From positions 124,001 to 188,000 of the forward strand of contig NZ_CP040174.1 in assembly GCF_007858535.1 (NCBI RefSeq): a DNA stretch of 64,000 nt, given 5' to 3'. This DNA is from Arthrobacter sp. UKPF54-2 (GTDB lineage Bacteria; Actinomycetota; Actinomycetes; Actinomycetales; Micrococcaceae). A model generated the notes under the pieces. That model saw nothing but the letters and a program-made list of their open reading frames with translations. It searched no databases and had not been told where the DNA came from. Positions 1 through 8,588 of the stretch are shown piece by piece. The translations under genes were made by a program, and so were the position numbers. The first letter of the stretch is position 1, and every line of letters starts with the position of its first letter.

Positions 1-2
1 TC

Positions 3-605
3 GGCACCATCCGCTCCGTGCTGACCAAGGAGGGCAAGCGCGCCCTGGTCCTGGGCGCCCGCACCCACTACTACGAGGGCAAGGGCGTCCGCGCCGTCGT
101 CCACGGCGTCCGCACCGCGGCCGCCGCCGGCTGCAAGACCCTGGTCCTGACCAACGGCTGCGGCGGACTCAACGAGGACTGGGCGCCGGGCACCCCGGTG
201 CTGATCAGCGACCACATCAACCTCACCGCCACGTCACCGCTTGAGGGCGCCACCTTCGTAGACCTCACCGACCTCTACTCCTCGCGGATCCGCGGCCTGG
301 CCCGCGAAGTGGACCCCAGCCTGGACGAGGGCGTCTACGCCCAGTTCACCGGCCCGCACTACGAGACCCCGGCCGAGGTGCAGTACGCCAAGCGGATCGG
401 CGCGTCCCTGGTGGGCATGTCCACCGCTTTGGAAGCCATCGCCGGCCGCCACGCCGGCATGGAGGTCTTCGGCATCTCGCTGGTGACCAACCTCGCCGCC
501 GGCATCAGCCCGGTGCCGCTGAGCCACGAGGAGGTCCTCGAGGCCGGCCAGTCCGCGGGACCGCGCATCTCCAAGCTGCTCGCGGAGATCATCGCCAAGC
601 TCTGA
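3..605 (+). CDS. punA: Purine nucleoside phosphorylase, 3' part (gene begins before the window)
   Basis: Phosphorolysis of purine (deoxy)nucleosides to base plus (deoxy)ribose-1-phosphate in the cytosol. The visible 200 residues show the family's phosphate-binding region (GARTHYYEG), the TNGCGGLN strand, the [11 protein letters not shown] purine-site segment and the GMST segment, all typical of trimeric PNPs. The reading frame is open to the window edge, so the N-terminus, probably 60-80 residues, is missing. The GTG at 18 is internal, not a start. It ends 1 nt from the end of the convergent Rrf2 gene. A phosphosugar mutase and deoC nearby fit a nucleoside-salvage role: pentose-1-phosphate, then 5-phosphate, then aldolase. 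The family call is sure; the symbol is by analogy. Confidence 0.93.
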   Translation, partial: GTIRSVLTKEGKRALVLGARTHYYEGKGVRAVVHGVRTAAAAGCKTLVLTNGCGGLNEDWAPGTPVLISDHINLTATSPLEGATFVDLTDLYSSRIRGLAREVDPSLDEGVYAQFTGPHYETPAEVQYAKRIGASLVGMSTALEAIAGRHAGMEVFGISLVTNLAAGISPVPLSHEEVLEAGQSAGPRISKLLAEIIAKL

Positions 606-606
606 G

Positions 607-1095
607 TTAGCCCGCGGCGCTCAGGTGCCGGACGGCCTTCTCCCGGTCCCCGGGGAACCGGCGCTCCATGGACTCGGCGATCCCGGCAATGGTCTGCCGC
701 GCCAGCGCCTGCCGCCAGGCCAGTTCCGCCTGCCGCATGGTCTGGGAAATCAGGCAGGTCCGCACGAAGTTTTCCTGCCGGTCCGCCTCCGGGACGCTGC
801 CCAGGATGCCTTCGCAGCGGAACGCCGGCTCCTGTCCCTCCAGAGCCAGCACCACATCGAGCACCGTGATGTTTTCCGGCCGGCGCGCCAGGTGGAAGCC
901 GCCGCGCGGGCCGGAAACCGAGGTCAGGATGCCGGCCCGGACCAAGGCCTGGAGCTGCTTGTTCAGGTACGCCGCAGGGAGGCGGTAGAACGCCGCGAGC
1001 CGGGCACTGTTCACGGCCTCCCCCGGCGGCGTCCAGGACATGTTGACGCAGGAGTGCAGAGCCCACTCCACCCCGCGTCCCATTTTCATATTCAA
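607..1095 (-). CDS. Rrf2-family transcriptional regulator
   Basis: 162-residue winged-helix DNA-binding protein. It has the Rrf2 pattern: a recognition helix around LPAAYLNKQLQALVRAGIL (residues ~39-57), then the GPRGGFHLAR wing (~63-72) and ITVLDVVLALEG. IscR/NsrR-type members ligate an Fe-S cluster with three closely spaced cysteines. Here only two occur in that loop (FRCEG and RTCLIS, 19 apart), plus one near the N-terminus, so cluster binding is uncertain. An alternative start is the internal Met at codon 3. It converges on the phosphorylase gene and is divergent from the mutase across a 169-bp gap. Its target is unknown; redox, NO or cysteine sensing are the usual roles in the family. 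Confidence 0.85.
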   Translation of the reverse strand: MNMKMGRGVEWALHSCVNMSWTPPGEAVNSARLAAFYRLPAAYLNKQLQALVRAGILTSVSGPRGGFHLARRPENITVLDVVLALEGQEPAFRCEGILGSVPEADRQENFVRTCLISQTMRQAELAWRQALARQTIAGIAESMERRFPGDREKAVRHLSAAG

Positions 1096-1264
1096 GACGT
1101 TACGTGTCCGGAAAATTTGGTGTCAATGGCCCGCGGCTGCACCGGCTGCGGTCTTGAGCCGATCCTTCGGAAGTCCTGCGCCGGGCCTGAGTGTGACGGA
1201 ACTGTAAGCCCGCACCGCGCTTGTCGGGGCGCGCGGGCCCGCATTTGCCGCTAGTTTGGTACCC

Positions 1265-3004
1265 ATGACGTCTTCCGATGCCGCCGTGACCCAACTGTTG
1301 AGCGACGCCCGCACCTGGGCCGCCCAGGACCCGGACCCCGCAACCGCCGCCGCCCTGACCGAGCTGGTCCGCCTCGCGGAGGAGGGCGCTCCCGGAGCCC
1401 GGCACGAGCTGGCGGACAGCTTCAACGGCACCCTCCAGTTCGGCACCGCGGGACTGCGGGCAGCCCTCGGCGCAGGCCCCAACCGGATGAACCGCGTGGT
1501 GGTGCGCCGCGCCGCCGCCGGCCTCGCCGCCTTCCTGGTCAGCACCGTCGGAAAGGCATCGCCGGGAACCCGGCCACGCGCCGTCGTCGGCTATGACGCC
1601 CGCTACAACTCCGACATCTTCGCCGAAGAGACGGCCGCGATCTTCACCGCCGCCGGCATCGAGACGTTCCTGATGCCCGCCGCACTGCCCACCCCGCTGC
1701 TCGCCTACGCGGTGCGCGCCCTCGACTGCGACGGCGGCGTGATGGTCACCGCCAGCCACAACCCGCCGCAGGACAACGGCTACAAGGTCTACCTGGGCCG
1801 GCACGCCGTCGAGGACAGCGGCCGCGGCGCCCAGATCGTCGCACCCTACGACGCGCTGATCGCCGCGGAGATCGACGCGGTCGGCGCCCTGGACTCGATC
1901 GCGCTGGCACCGGAGGGATGGACGGTGCTGGATCCGTCCATCGCCGCCGACTATGAGGCCGCCGTTGCCGCCCTCGCCGCCGCGGACCGCTTCCCCGCCC
2001 GGGAGCTGCAGATTGTCTTGACCCCCATGCACGGCGTGGGCGGGGAAACGGCCGTGGCCGTGCTCAACGCCGCGGGCTTCGCCGACGTCACGCTGGTCGC
2101 CGAACAGGCCGAACCGGACCCGGACTTCCCCACCGTGAACTTCCCCAACCCGGAGGAACCCGGTGCCCTGGACCTCGCCCTGGAAACCGCGGCCCGGGTG
2201 GACGCGGACATTGTGATCGCCAACGACCCCGACGCCGACCGCGCCGCCGTCGCCGCCAAGGACCCGGACACCGGCGCCTGGCGGATGCTGCGCGGAGACG
2301 AGGTGGGCGCCCTGCTGGGGGCGCACGTCGTGGCGCGGCTGGCCGCCGGCGACGTCGCGGCGGAGGGCGTCTTCGCCAATTCGATCGTCTCCTCCCGGCT
2401 GCTGGCCCGCATTGCCGCCGCCGCCGGCTACGCCCACGAGGAAACCCTCACCGGGTTCAAGTGGATCGCCCGGGTGCCGGGCCTGCTCTACGGCTACGAG
2501 GAGGCGCTGGGATACTGCGTCGCACCCTCGCTGGTGCGGGACAAGGACGGAATTTCGGCCGCCGTGCTGATCGCCGAGCTCGCCGCGGCCGCGAAGGCCG
2601 AGGGCAAGACCATCTTCGACACCCTGGACGAGCTCTACCTGGTGCACGGGCTGCACGCCAGTGACCAGCTCAGCATCCGGGTGGCCGACCTGGGCCTGCT
2701 GGACGCCATGATGAACCGGCTGCGGGTCAGCCCGCCGGACTCCTTCGGCGGCTCCGCCGTCGAAACCGCGGCGGACCTGGCGGAGGGCAGCGAACAGCTC
2801 CCGCCCACCGACGGGCTGCTCTACCTAACCAAGGACGGCACCCGCGTGATCATCCGCCCCAGCGGCACCGAGCCGAAGCTCAAGTGCTACCTCGAAGTGA
2901 TCCGCAGCGTGGGGTCCGCCGCCGAACTGCCGCAGGCGCGGCTCGAGGCCCGGGCGGCCCTTGACAGTGTCCTGGCCGACGTGCGCGAGGCGCTGGGGCT
3001 CTAG
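1265..3004 (+). CDS. Phosphosugar mutase (phosphoglucomutase/phosphomannomutase family)
   Basis: 579-residue alpha-D-phosphohexomutase family enzyme that interconverts sugar-1-phosphates and sugar-6- or 5-phosphates through a phosphoserine. The active-site serine is Ser164 in TASHNPP. The metal-binding loop is DPDADR (Asp321, 323, 325), the sugar-binding loop is GFKWIARVPG and EEALGYCVAP follows; the C-terminal phosphate-binding loop is RPSGTEPKLK. The ATG at 1265 is chosen over the in-frame TTG at 1256 because the family begins close to MTSSDAA. Length agrees with the long PGM2/PmmB-like group, some of which act on pentose phosphates. With purine nucleoside phosphorylase upstream and deoC downstream, ribose-1-phosphate is a likely substrate (inference). 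Its 3' end overlaps the nirD stop by 4 bp. Confidence 0.9.
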   Translation: MTSSDAAVTQLLSDARTWAAQDPDPATAAALTELVRLAEEGAPGARHELADSFNGTLQFGTAGLRAALGAGPNRMNRVVVRRAAAGLAAFLVSTVGKASPGTRPRAVVGYDARYNSDIFAEETAAIFTAAGIETFLMPAALPTPLLAYAVRALDCDGGVMVTASHNPPQDNGYKVYLGRHAVEDSGRGAQIVAPYDALIAAEIDAVGALDSIALAPEGWTVLDPSIAADYEAAVAALAAADRFPARELQIVLTPMHGVGGETAVAVLNAAGFADVTLVAEQAEPDPDFPTVNFPNPEEPGALDLALETAARVDADIVIANDPDADRAAVAAKDPDTGAWRMLRGDEVGALLGAHVVARLAAGDVAAEGVFANSIVSSRLLARIAAAAGYAHEETLTGFKWIARVPGLLYGYEEALGYCVAPSLVRDKDGISAAVLIAELAAAAKAEGKTIFDTLDELYLVHGLHASDQLSIRVADLGLLDAMMNRLRVSPPDSFGGSAVETAADLAEGSEQLPPTDGLLYLTKDGTRVIIRPSGTEPKLKCYLEVIRSVGSAAELPQARLEARAALDSVLADVREALGL

Positions 3005-3378
3005 AGCTCCACCTCGACGAAGCCGTCCGCGACCCGGGCGGCGTAGGTGCCCAGGCGCAGTTCCGGGTTGCCCAGGCACTCCCCCGTGCCGAGGTCATAG
3101 ACCTCCTTGTGCAGGGGCGAGGCCAGCGTGGGGCGGGTTCCGCGGGACCCCGTGATGCCGCGGGCCATCACGTGCGCGCCGGTGGCCGGATCGGCCTGTT
3201 CCACCGCGAACACGCCGGTGGCGGTGCGGAACAGCGCCACCTGGCGCCCCGCGATAAGCGCGGCCTCGCCCCAGCCCGGCTCCAGGTCCTCGACGGCGCA
3301 GACCCGGTGCCACGCGGGTCCGGCGCCTGCGGTGCGCTCCACAAAGCTGCGGGCTGCGCTCTCCAGTACGGCAGTCAT
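3001..3378 (-). CDS. nirD: Assimilatory nitrite reductase [NAD(P)H], small subunit
   Basis: 125 residues, a Rieske-fold small subunit partnering NirB in reducing nitrite to ammonium. Family signatures are WHRVCAVEDLEPGWG at the start, GVFAVEQADP, and the C-terminal PLHKEVYDLGTGECLGNPE block. As is usual for NirD it lacks the Cys/His ligands of true Rieske clusters. The open frame extends upstream to 3492. The ATG at 3378 is preferred because it has a GAGGGG ribosome site 6-8 nt upstream and starts where the family does. It is transcribed divergently from nirB across a 295-bp region with GlnR-like boxes facing each way. In many bacteria nirD follows nirB, so separate divergent transcription is a variation. 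Confidence 0.93.
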   Translation of the reverse strand: MTAVLESAARSFVERTAGAGPAWHRVCAVEDLEPGWGEAALIAGRQVALFRTATGVFAVEQADPATGAHVMARGITGSRGTRPTLASPLHKEVYDLGTGECLGNPELRLGTYAARVADGFVEVEL

Positions 3379-3427
3379 GATGGCCCCTCTCAGAATTTTC
3401 GCGGCCACCGCTGCGGCCACACCCCCC

Positions 3428-3470
3428 ACGCTAGGACCGCGGTGTTTCAACCGCGTGCGGCCAATGTGTC
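3428..3470 (-). promoter_or_regulatory. Candidate GlnR-type promoter of nirD
   Basis: Read on the minus strand, a GAAAC box (3444-3448) lies exactly 10 nt before a TAGCGT -10 element (3428-3433). Weaker 5-mers ending in AC (CGCAC, GACAC) sit 11 and 22 bp further upstream. The GAAAC-N10-TAnnnT geometry is the same as in the nirB promoter on the other strand. GlnR of actinobacteria binds 11-bp-phased GTnAC/GAAAC boxes (known for the family). Assignment here rests on pattern only. Confidence 0.55.
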
Positions 3471-3521
3471 CGGCCGGTAAAAGAGACCTCACGCGGCCGG
3501 AAACGCAGCCGTGATGCAGAA

Positions 3522-3575
3522 GTTAAGATCACGAAACAAAAGGGAAACTGAAGCGAAACTGCCCGTCCCTAGGCT
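3522..3575 (+). promoter_or_regulatory. GlnR-type operator and -10 element of nirB
   Basis: Four 5-bp boxes lie in exact 11-bp register: GTTAA (3522-3526), GAAAC (3533-3537), GAAAC (3544-3548) and GAAAC (3555-3559), each separated by 6 bp. Ten bp after the last box is TAGGCT (3570-3575), a plausible -10 about 100 bp before the nirB start; no good -35 is visible, as expected for an activated promoter. The array matches the published GlnR a-site/b-site layout (GTnAC-n6-GAAAC repeated) that activates nitrite assimilation in actinobacteria. Binding is inferred. Confidence 0.8.
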
Positions 3576-3673
3576 GAACGGACCAGCTCACCCCGGATGA
3601 CTCCCCGGGCAGATCACCGCAGCTGGATCGAACCGTTGCAGCGCACCGCCTGCGGCCCAACGAAAGGCCACCC

Positions 3674-6361
3674 GTGACCGGACAGACCGCCAGCCCCGAA
3701 AACGCTAGTCCCACTGCCGCATCCGGGCAGAGCCCCCGCCGCGTCGTCGTCGCCGGCGGCGGACCCGCGGCGCACCGCTTCGCCGAGGCGATGCACGCCC
3801 GCGGCCTGGACGGCTGGCAGGTCACCGTCCTCACCGAGGAAGCCCACCTGCCCTACGACCGCGTCGCGCTCAGCAGGGCCCTCACCGACGCCGACGTCGA
3901 CCTCACCCTCGGCACCGCCTCAATGTGGGACCACGACGCGCTCACCCTCAGGACCGGCGAGCGCGTCACGGGCCTCGACGCCGCCGGCAAAACCGTGCAG
4001 ACCGCGGCCGGCACCGAATACCCCTACGACGAACTGGTGGTCGCTACCGGCTCGGACGCGGCCCGCCTGCCCATCCCCGGCGCCGAACTCACCCACGTCT
4101 ACCGCACCCTGGAGGACGTTCGGGCCATCAACCAGGCGATCGCGGAGCTCACCGTGAAGCTGGGCCGCAAGGTCAACGCCGTCACGATCGGCGGCGGGCT
4201 GCTGGGCCTGGAATCCGCGGCAGGCACCGAACAGCTCGGCGCCACCCCGATCGTCATCAACGGCTCCCCCTGGCTGATGAACACCCAGCTGGACGAGGGC
4301 GCCGGGCAGGCCCTGGGTCGGCTGATCGAGGCCAAGGGCTTCACCGTCCACGGCGGCGTCTTCCCCGCCGAGGTCCTCGCCGACGCCGACGGCCAGGTCA
4401 CCGGTGTGCTGATGGCCGACGGCCGGATCATCGACGCCGACCTCGTCATCGTCGCGATCGGCGTGAAGCCTCGCGACGAGCTGTTCCGCACGGCCAACGA
4501 GGCCGGCCCGGCCGGGGACCAGCTGTTCGACCTCGGCCCGCGCGGCGGCGTCGTCATCTCCGACGGCTGCGAAACGCAGGTCCCCGGCATCTGGGCCATC
4601 GGAGAGGTCGCCAACTTCGGCGGCATGTGCCTGGGCCTCGTGGCACCCGCCAACACGATGGCCGAAATCGTCGCGGACCGGCTGCACGGCGGCGCGGCGA
4701 CCTTCCCGGGGTTCGACACCGCCACGAAGCTCAAGCTCTCCGGCGTCGACGTCGCCAGCTTCGGCGACGCCTTCGCCCGCACCGAACACGCCCTCGAAAT
4801 CGTCTACGCCGACCCCGCCCGCGGCGTCTACCAGAAGATCGTCACCACGGACGACGCCAAGACCCTCCTCGGGGGCATCTTCGTCGGCGACGCGGCCCCC
4901 TACACGTCGCTGCGCCCCCTGCTGGGCCGCGAACTCCCGGCCGAGCCCGGCGCCTACCTCACCGCGGCCGGCGGCGGGGACGACGTACCGGACACCGAAC
5001 TCCCGGACGACGCCATCCTGTGCTCCTGCAACAACGTCACGGCCGGATCCATCCGCGACGCCGTCAACGGCTGCGGCGCCTGCGACGGCGACGCGCCGGT
5101 CCGGGACCTCGGCGAGCTCAAGGGCTGCACCCGCGCCGGGACCAGCTGCGGATCCTGTGTCCCGATGCTCAAGAAGCTGCTCGAAACCGAGCTGACCAAG
5201 TCCGGCGTCGAGGTCTCCAAGGCGCTCTGCGAGCACATCGAGCTCTCCCGCCAGGAGCTCTTCGAGACCATCCGGGTGCTGGAACTGGACTCCTTCGAGC
5301 AGGTCATGGCCAGGTACGGCACCGGGGACGGCTGCGACATCTGCAAACCGACCATCGCCAACATCCTGGCCAGCCAGAACAGCGCCTATGTCCTGGACGC
5401 CGGCCGCGGCACCCTGCAGGACACCAACGACCGTGCCCTGGCCAACATGCAGAAGGACGGCAGCTACTCGGTGGTCCCGCGCATCGCCGGCGGCGAGATC
5501 ACCCCCAAGAAGCTCGGTGTGATCGCCGCGGTCGCGGAAAAGTACGGTCTGTACACCAAAATCACCGGCGGGCAGCGGATCGACATGTTCGGCGCCCGGC
5601 TGGAGCAGCTGCCGGAGATCTGGAAGGAACTGGTGGACGCCGGCTTCGAATCCGGCCAGGCCTACGGCAAGAGCCTGCGGACCGTGAAGTCCTGCGTCGG
5701 CTCCACCTGGTGCCGCTTCGGCGTGCAGGACTCGGTGGCGATGGCCATCGCGCTGGAGCTCCGCTACCGGGGCCTGCGCAGCCCGCACAAGTTGAAGATG
5801 GGCGTCTCCGGCTGCGCCCGCGAATGCGCCGAGGCCCGGGGCAAGGACGTGGGCGTGATCGCCACCGCGGACGGCTGGAACCTCTACGTCGGCGGCAACG
5901 GCGGCGCCACCCCGGCCCACGCCCAGCTGCTGGCCAAGGACCTCGACGACGCCACCCTGGTCAAGTACATCGACCGCTACTTTATGTACTACATCCGCAC
6001 CGCCGACCGGCTGCAACGCACCGCCCGCTGGCAGGAGGAGCTCGACGGCGGCATCAAGCACGTGGCGGACGTGGTGGTGCACGACACCCTCGGCATCGCC
6101 GCGGACCTCGAAGCGGCCATGGCCAAGCACGTGGACACCTACATCGACGAATGGGCCGACACCCTGAAGGACCCCGACCGGCTGCGCCGCTTCCGTTCCT
6201 TCGTCAACGCCCCGGACCAGCGGGACGACTCGATCACGCATCTCCCCGACGAACGCGGCCAGATGCGCCCCGCCACCGCGGAAGAAAAAGCCGCCGGCAG
6301 GCAACCCGTGCTCATCGGCGCCAGCATTCCGGTCCGGTCCAGCAACGAAAACGAGGTTTAA
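3674..6361 (+). CDS. nirB: Assimilatory nitrite reductase [NAD(P)H], large subunit
   Basis: 895 residues, full length for the family; reduces nitrite to ammonium with NAD(P)H in the cytosol. Order of parts: FAD-binding Rossmann segment (VVVAGGGPAAHR, ~19-30), NAD-binding segment (TIGGGLLGLES, ~174-184), FAD loop (VPGIWAIGEVA, ~303), a BFD-like [2Fe-2S] domain with CSCNN (~451) and GCTRAGTSCGSC (~485-497), then the nitrite/sulfite reductase ferredoxin-like repeat. Last comes the sirohaem/[4Fe-4S] site with CVGSTWC (~674-680) and GCARECAEARG (~713). The GTG start has a GAAAGG site 6 nt upstream. cobA follows after 2 nt and hemD overlaps cobA, so the enzyme is co-expressed with sirohaem synthesis. 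The upstream GlnR-type array suggests nitrogen control. Confidence 0.97.
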   Translation: MTGQTASPENASPTAASGQSPRRVVVAGGGPAAHRFAEAMHARGLDGWQVTVLTEEAHLPYDRVALSRALTDADVDLTLGTASMWDHDALTLRTGERVTGLDAAGKTVQTAAGTEYPYDELVVATGSDAARLPIPGAELTHVYRTLEDVRAINQAIAELTVKLGRKVNAVTIGGGLLGLESAAGTEQLGATPIVINGSPWLMNTQLDEGAGQALGRLIEAKGFTVHGGVFPAEVLADADGQVTGVLMADGRIIDADLVIVAIGVKPRDELFRTANEAGPAGDQLFDLGPRGGVVISDGCETQVPGIWAIGEVANFGGMCLGLVAPANTMAEIVADRLHGGAATFPGFDTATKLKLSGVDVASFGDAFARTEHALEIVYADPARGVYQKIVTTDDAKTLLGGIFVGDAAPYTSLRPLLGRELPAEPGAYLTAAGGGDDVPDTELPDDAILCSCNNVTAGSIRDAVNGCGACDGDAPVRDLGELKGCTRAGTSCGSCVPMLKKLLETELTKSGVEVSKALCEHIELSRQELFETIRVLELDSFEQVMARYGTGDGCDICKPTIANILASQNSAYVLDAGRGTLQDTNDRALANMQKDGSYSVVPRIAGGEITPKKLGVIAAVAEKYGLYTKITGGQRIDMFGARLEQLPEIWKELVDAGFESGQAYGKSLRTVKSCVGSTWCRFGVQDSVAMAIALELRYRGLRSPHKLKMGVSGCARECAEARGKDVGVIATADGWNLYVGGNGGATPAHAQLLAKDLDDATLVKYIDRYFMYYIRTADRLQRTARWQEELDGGIKHVADVVVHDTLGIAADLEAAMAKHVDTYIDEWADTLKDPDRLRRFRSFVNAPDQRDDSITHLPDERGQMRPATAEEKAAGRQPVLIGASIPVRSSNENEV

Positions 6362-6363
6362 CC

Positions 6364-7398
6364 ATGCAGCTCACCCTTGACCTCACCGGCCGGGACGTCC
6401 TGGTCACCGGTGCGGACCCCGCCGCCCGCCAGGCCGTCCGCCGCTACCGGGCGGCCGGCGCCGTCGTCTCCCGGCTAAGTTCCCCGCAGGGCGGACCGCA
6501 CGACGGACCGCTGCCGGAGCGGCCCTTCCTGGTCGCCGCCGTCGACGACGGCCAGCCCGGCTGGGACGCGCTGCTGGGGCGCTGCCGGGACACCGGCATC
6601 CCCGTGGCCGTGGAGCCCGCCGCCGGCCCGGCCGGCCACGTGACCCTGGTGGGCGGCGGCCCCGGCACCGCCGAGCTGCTCACCGTCGCCGCCGTGGCGG
6701 CCCTGCGGGACGCAGACGTCGTCTTCTACGACCGGCTCGCCCCGTACCAGGACCTGCCGTCCCTGACCTCTGCCGAGCTGGTGGACGTGGGCAAACAGCC
6801 CGGCCACCACAAGGTCAGCCAGTCCGGGATCGAGGAGCTGATGGTGGATGCCGCGCTGGCCGGCCACAACGTGGTCCGGCTCAAGGGCGGGGACCCGTAC
6901 GTCTTTGGCCGCGGCGGGGAGGAGGTGGCCGCCTGCGTGAAAGCCGGCGTGCCCGTCCGCGTGATCTCCGGCGTCACCAGCGCCATTTCCGTCCCGGCCG
7001 CCGCGGGCATCCCGGTCACGCACCGGGACGTCAGCCACCTGTTCACCGTGGTCTCCGGCCACGCCCCGCTGACCGAGCAGGAACACACGCACCTGGCCGG
7101 CCTGGGCGGGACAATCGTGGTGCTGATGGGCATCGGCACGCTGCACCAGCTCGCCGCCGGCCTGCGCCGGGCCGGGATGCGCGCGGACATGCCGATGGCC
7201 GTGGTGGAACGCGGCTACCGGCCCGGCCAGCGGACCACCATCGCGGACCTCGGCACCATCACAAGCGCCGCCTCAGACTGCAGCAACCCGGCCGTGCTGG
7301 TGATCGGCGAGGTGGTCAGGGTGGCCGAGGTCAACCGGGGCTGCGCGGAAGCCGAGGCCGAGCTCAACCGCCTGGCCGCGTCCCTGATGGGGGCGTGA
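6364..7398 (+). CDS. cobA: Uroporphyrinogen-III C-methyltransferase (SUMT)
   Basis: 344 residues. Makes precorrin-2 from uroporphyrinogen III with two SAM molecules, the first step to sirohaem. The methyltransferase domain runs from VTLVGGGPGTAELLT (~98) through VVFYDRLAP, VVRLKGGDPYVFGRGGEE and VVLMGIG to about residue 335. The first ~90 residues (VLVTGADPAARQAVRRYRAAGA) resemble a worn CysG-type N-terminal Rossmann domain but are too short and lack a clear catalytic region. Dehydrogenase/ferrochelatase activity must therefore come from elsewhere unless this piece retains some. The ATG is 2 nt after the nirB stop, and the 3' end overlaps the next start as GTGA, indicating coupled translation with nirB and hemD. 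Confidence 0.94.
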   Translation: MQLTLDLTGRDVLVTGADPAARQAVRRYRAAGAVVSRLSSPQGGPHDGPLPERPFLVAAVDDGQPGWDALLGRCRDTGIPVAVEPAAGPAGHVTLVGGGPGTAELLTVAAVAALRDADVVFYDRLAPYQDLPSLTSAELVDVGKQPGHHKVSQSGIEELMVDAALAGHNVVRLKGGDPYVFGRGGEEVAACVKAGVPVRVISGVTSAISVPAAAGIPVTHRDVSHLFTVVSGHAPLTEQEHTHLAGLGGTIVVLMGIGTLHQLAAGLRRAGMRADMPMAVVERGYRPGQRTTIADLGTITSAASDCSNPAVLVIGEVVRVAEVNRGCAEAEAELNRLAASLMGA

Positions 7399-8579
7399 GC
7401 GACGTGAGCGCACTCCACGCCGCCGCCCCCGCCGCCGCGCCGGCGCCAACGGCCCCGGCCCCGGCCGCCGCCGAAGAGGCCGCAGCTGAGCTGCCGCTGG
7501 AGGGCTTCCGGATCGGGGTCACCTCACACCGCCGCTCGCAGGACCTGATCGAGGCCTTGGAACGGCGCGGCGCCGAGGTGCTGCATGCCCCGGCGCTGAA
7601 GATCGCCCCGGTCCAGGAGGACCTGCGGCTGATCGAGGACACCCGCGCCATCATCGAGGCCCGGCCGGAACTGTGCATCGCCACCACCGCCTACGGCATG
7701 CGCCGCTGGTGCGAGGCGGCGGACACCTTCGGCATCGGCGAACAGCTGCTGGAAACCCTCGGCGCCACCCGGATGTTCGTCCGCGGCCCCAAGGCCCGCG
7801 GCGCCGTGCGCGCCGCGGGCCTGGCCGACGTCGGGATCAGCAGCGACGAAACCACGGCCACCCTGGTGGACATGCTGCTCGCCGAGGGGGTGCGCGGCAA
7901 GACCGTCGCGGTGCAGCTGCACGGCTACACCGACGTCCGCCAGCTGGAGCGGCTGCGGATGTCCGGCGCGAACGTTATGACGGTCACGCCCTACCGGTGG
8001 GTCAAGCCGGACGGCGCGGACCGGCTGCCGAAGCTGATCGAGGCCGCGTGCGCCGGCAACCTGGATGTCCTGACGTTCACGTCCGCCCCCGCCGTGGACG
8101 CCCTGTGGAGCACCGCGCACGAGATGGGCCTCTACAAGCAGCTCGTGCAGAGCCTCAAGACCACGGTGGCCACCGCCGTCGTCGGGCCCATCACCGCCCA
8201 GCCGCTGCTCGACGCCGGGGTGCAGCCGCTGATCCCGGAACGGTTCCGAATGGGCGCCCTGATCAGGCTGGTCGTCGAACACCTGGCCCTGAACCACGTC
8301 CGCCGCCTGGACACCGCCTCGGGCGCGGTGGAGCTGCGCGGCCGGTCGCTGCGGATCGACGGCGAGGCGGTGGACCTGGCCCCGGCGCCGCTGCTGCTGC
8401 TGCGGGCGCTGCTGGGCGCCGGCGGGGCCGTGCTCTCCCGCGACGCGCTCTCGGACCTGCTGGAACTGCGCGGATCGGTCCACGCCCTGGACATGACCGT
8501 CAGCCGGCTCCGGTCTGCCCTGCCGGACGGGGCCCTGGTGGAAACGGTGGTGAAGCGCGGCTACCGGATCCGGGTGTGA
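7395..8579 (+). CDS. hemD: Uroporphyrinogen-III synthase fused to an OmpR/PhoB-type winged helix
   Basis: 394 residues. The N-terminal ~290 residues are HemD: FRIGVTSHRRSQDLIEALERRGAEVLHAPAL, VAVQLHGYTD, VMTVTPYRW and VLTFTSAPAVDALW. This domain closes hydroxymethylbilane to uroporphyrinogen III, the substrate of CobA. The last ~95 residues form a C-terminal response-regulator-type winged helix: LRGRSLRIDGEAVDLAPAPLLLLRAL, then LSRDALSDLLELRG, TVSRLRSALPDG and VKRGYRIRV. The start overlaps the cobA stop (GTGA at 7395); a second GTG at 7404 is possible. An Ala/Pro-rich linker of ~30 residues precedes HemD. The fusion is known in actinobacteria, but what the DNA-binding domain does is not established. 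Confidence 0.92.
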   Translation: MSDVSALHAAAPAAAPAPTAPAPAAAEEAAAELPLEGFRIGVTSHRRSQDLIEALERRGAEVLHAPALKIAPVQEDLRLIEDTRAIIEARPELCIATTAYGMRRWCEAADTFGIGEQLLETLGATRMFVRGPKARGAVRAAGLADVGISSDETTATLVDMLLAEGVRGKTVAVQLHGYTDVRQLERLRMSGANVMTVTPYRWVKPDGADRLPKLIEAACAGNLDVLTFTSAPAVDALWSTAHEMGLYKQLVQSLKTTVATAVVGPITAQPLLDAGVQPLIPERFRMGALIRLVVEHLALNHVRRLDTASGAVELRGRSLRIDGEAVDLAPAPLLLLRALLGAGGAVLSRDALSDLLELRGSVHALDMTVSRLRSALPDGALVETVVKRGYRIRV

Positions 8580-8588
8580 CCCACGGCA

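Noticed and set aside
3925..7398. 1157-codon open frame across nirB and cobA
   Set aside because: It joins a different frame of nirB to the true cobA frame. The first ~800 codons are Arg/Gly/Pro-rich with no family signature; nirB has a full family match in its own frame.
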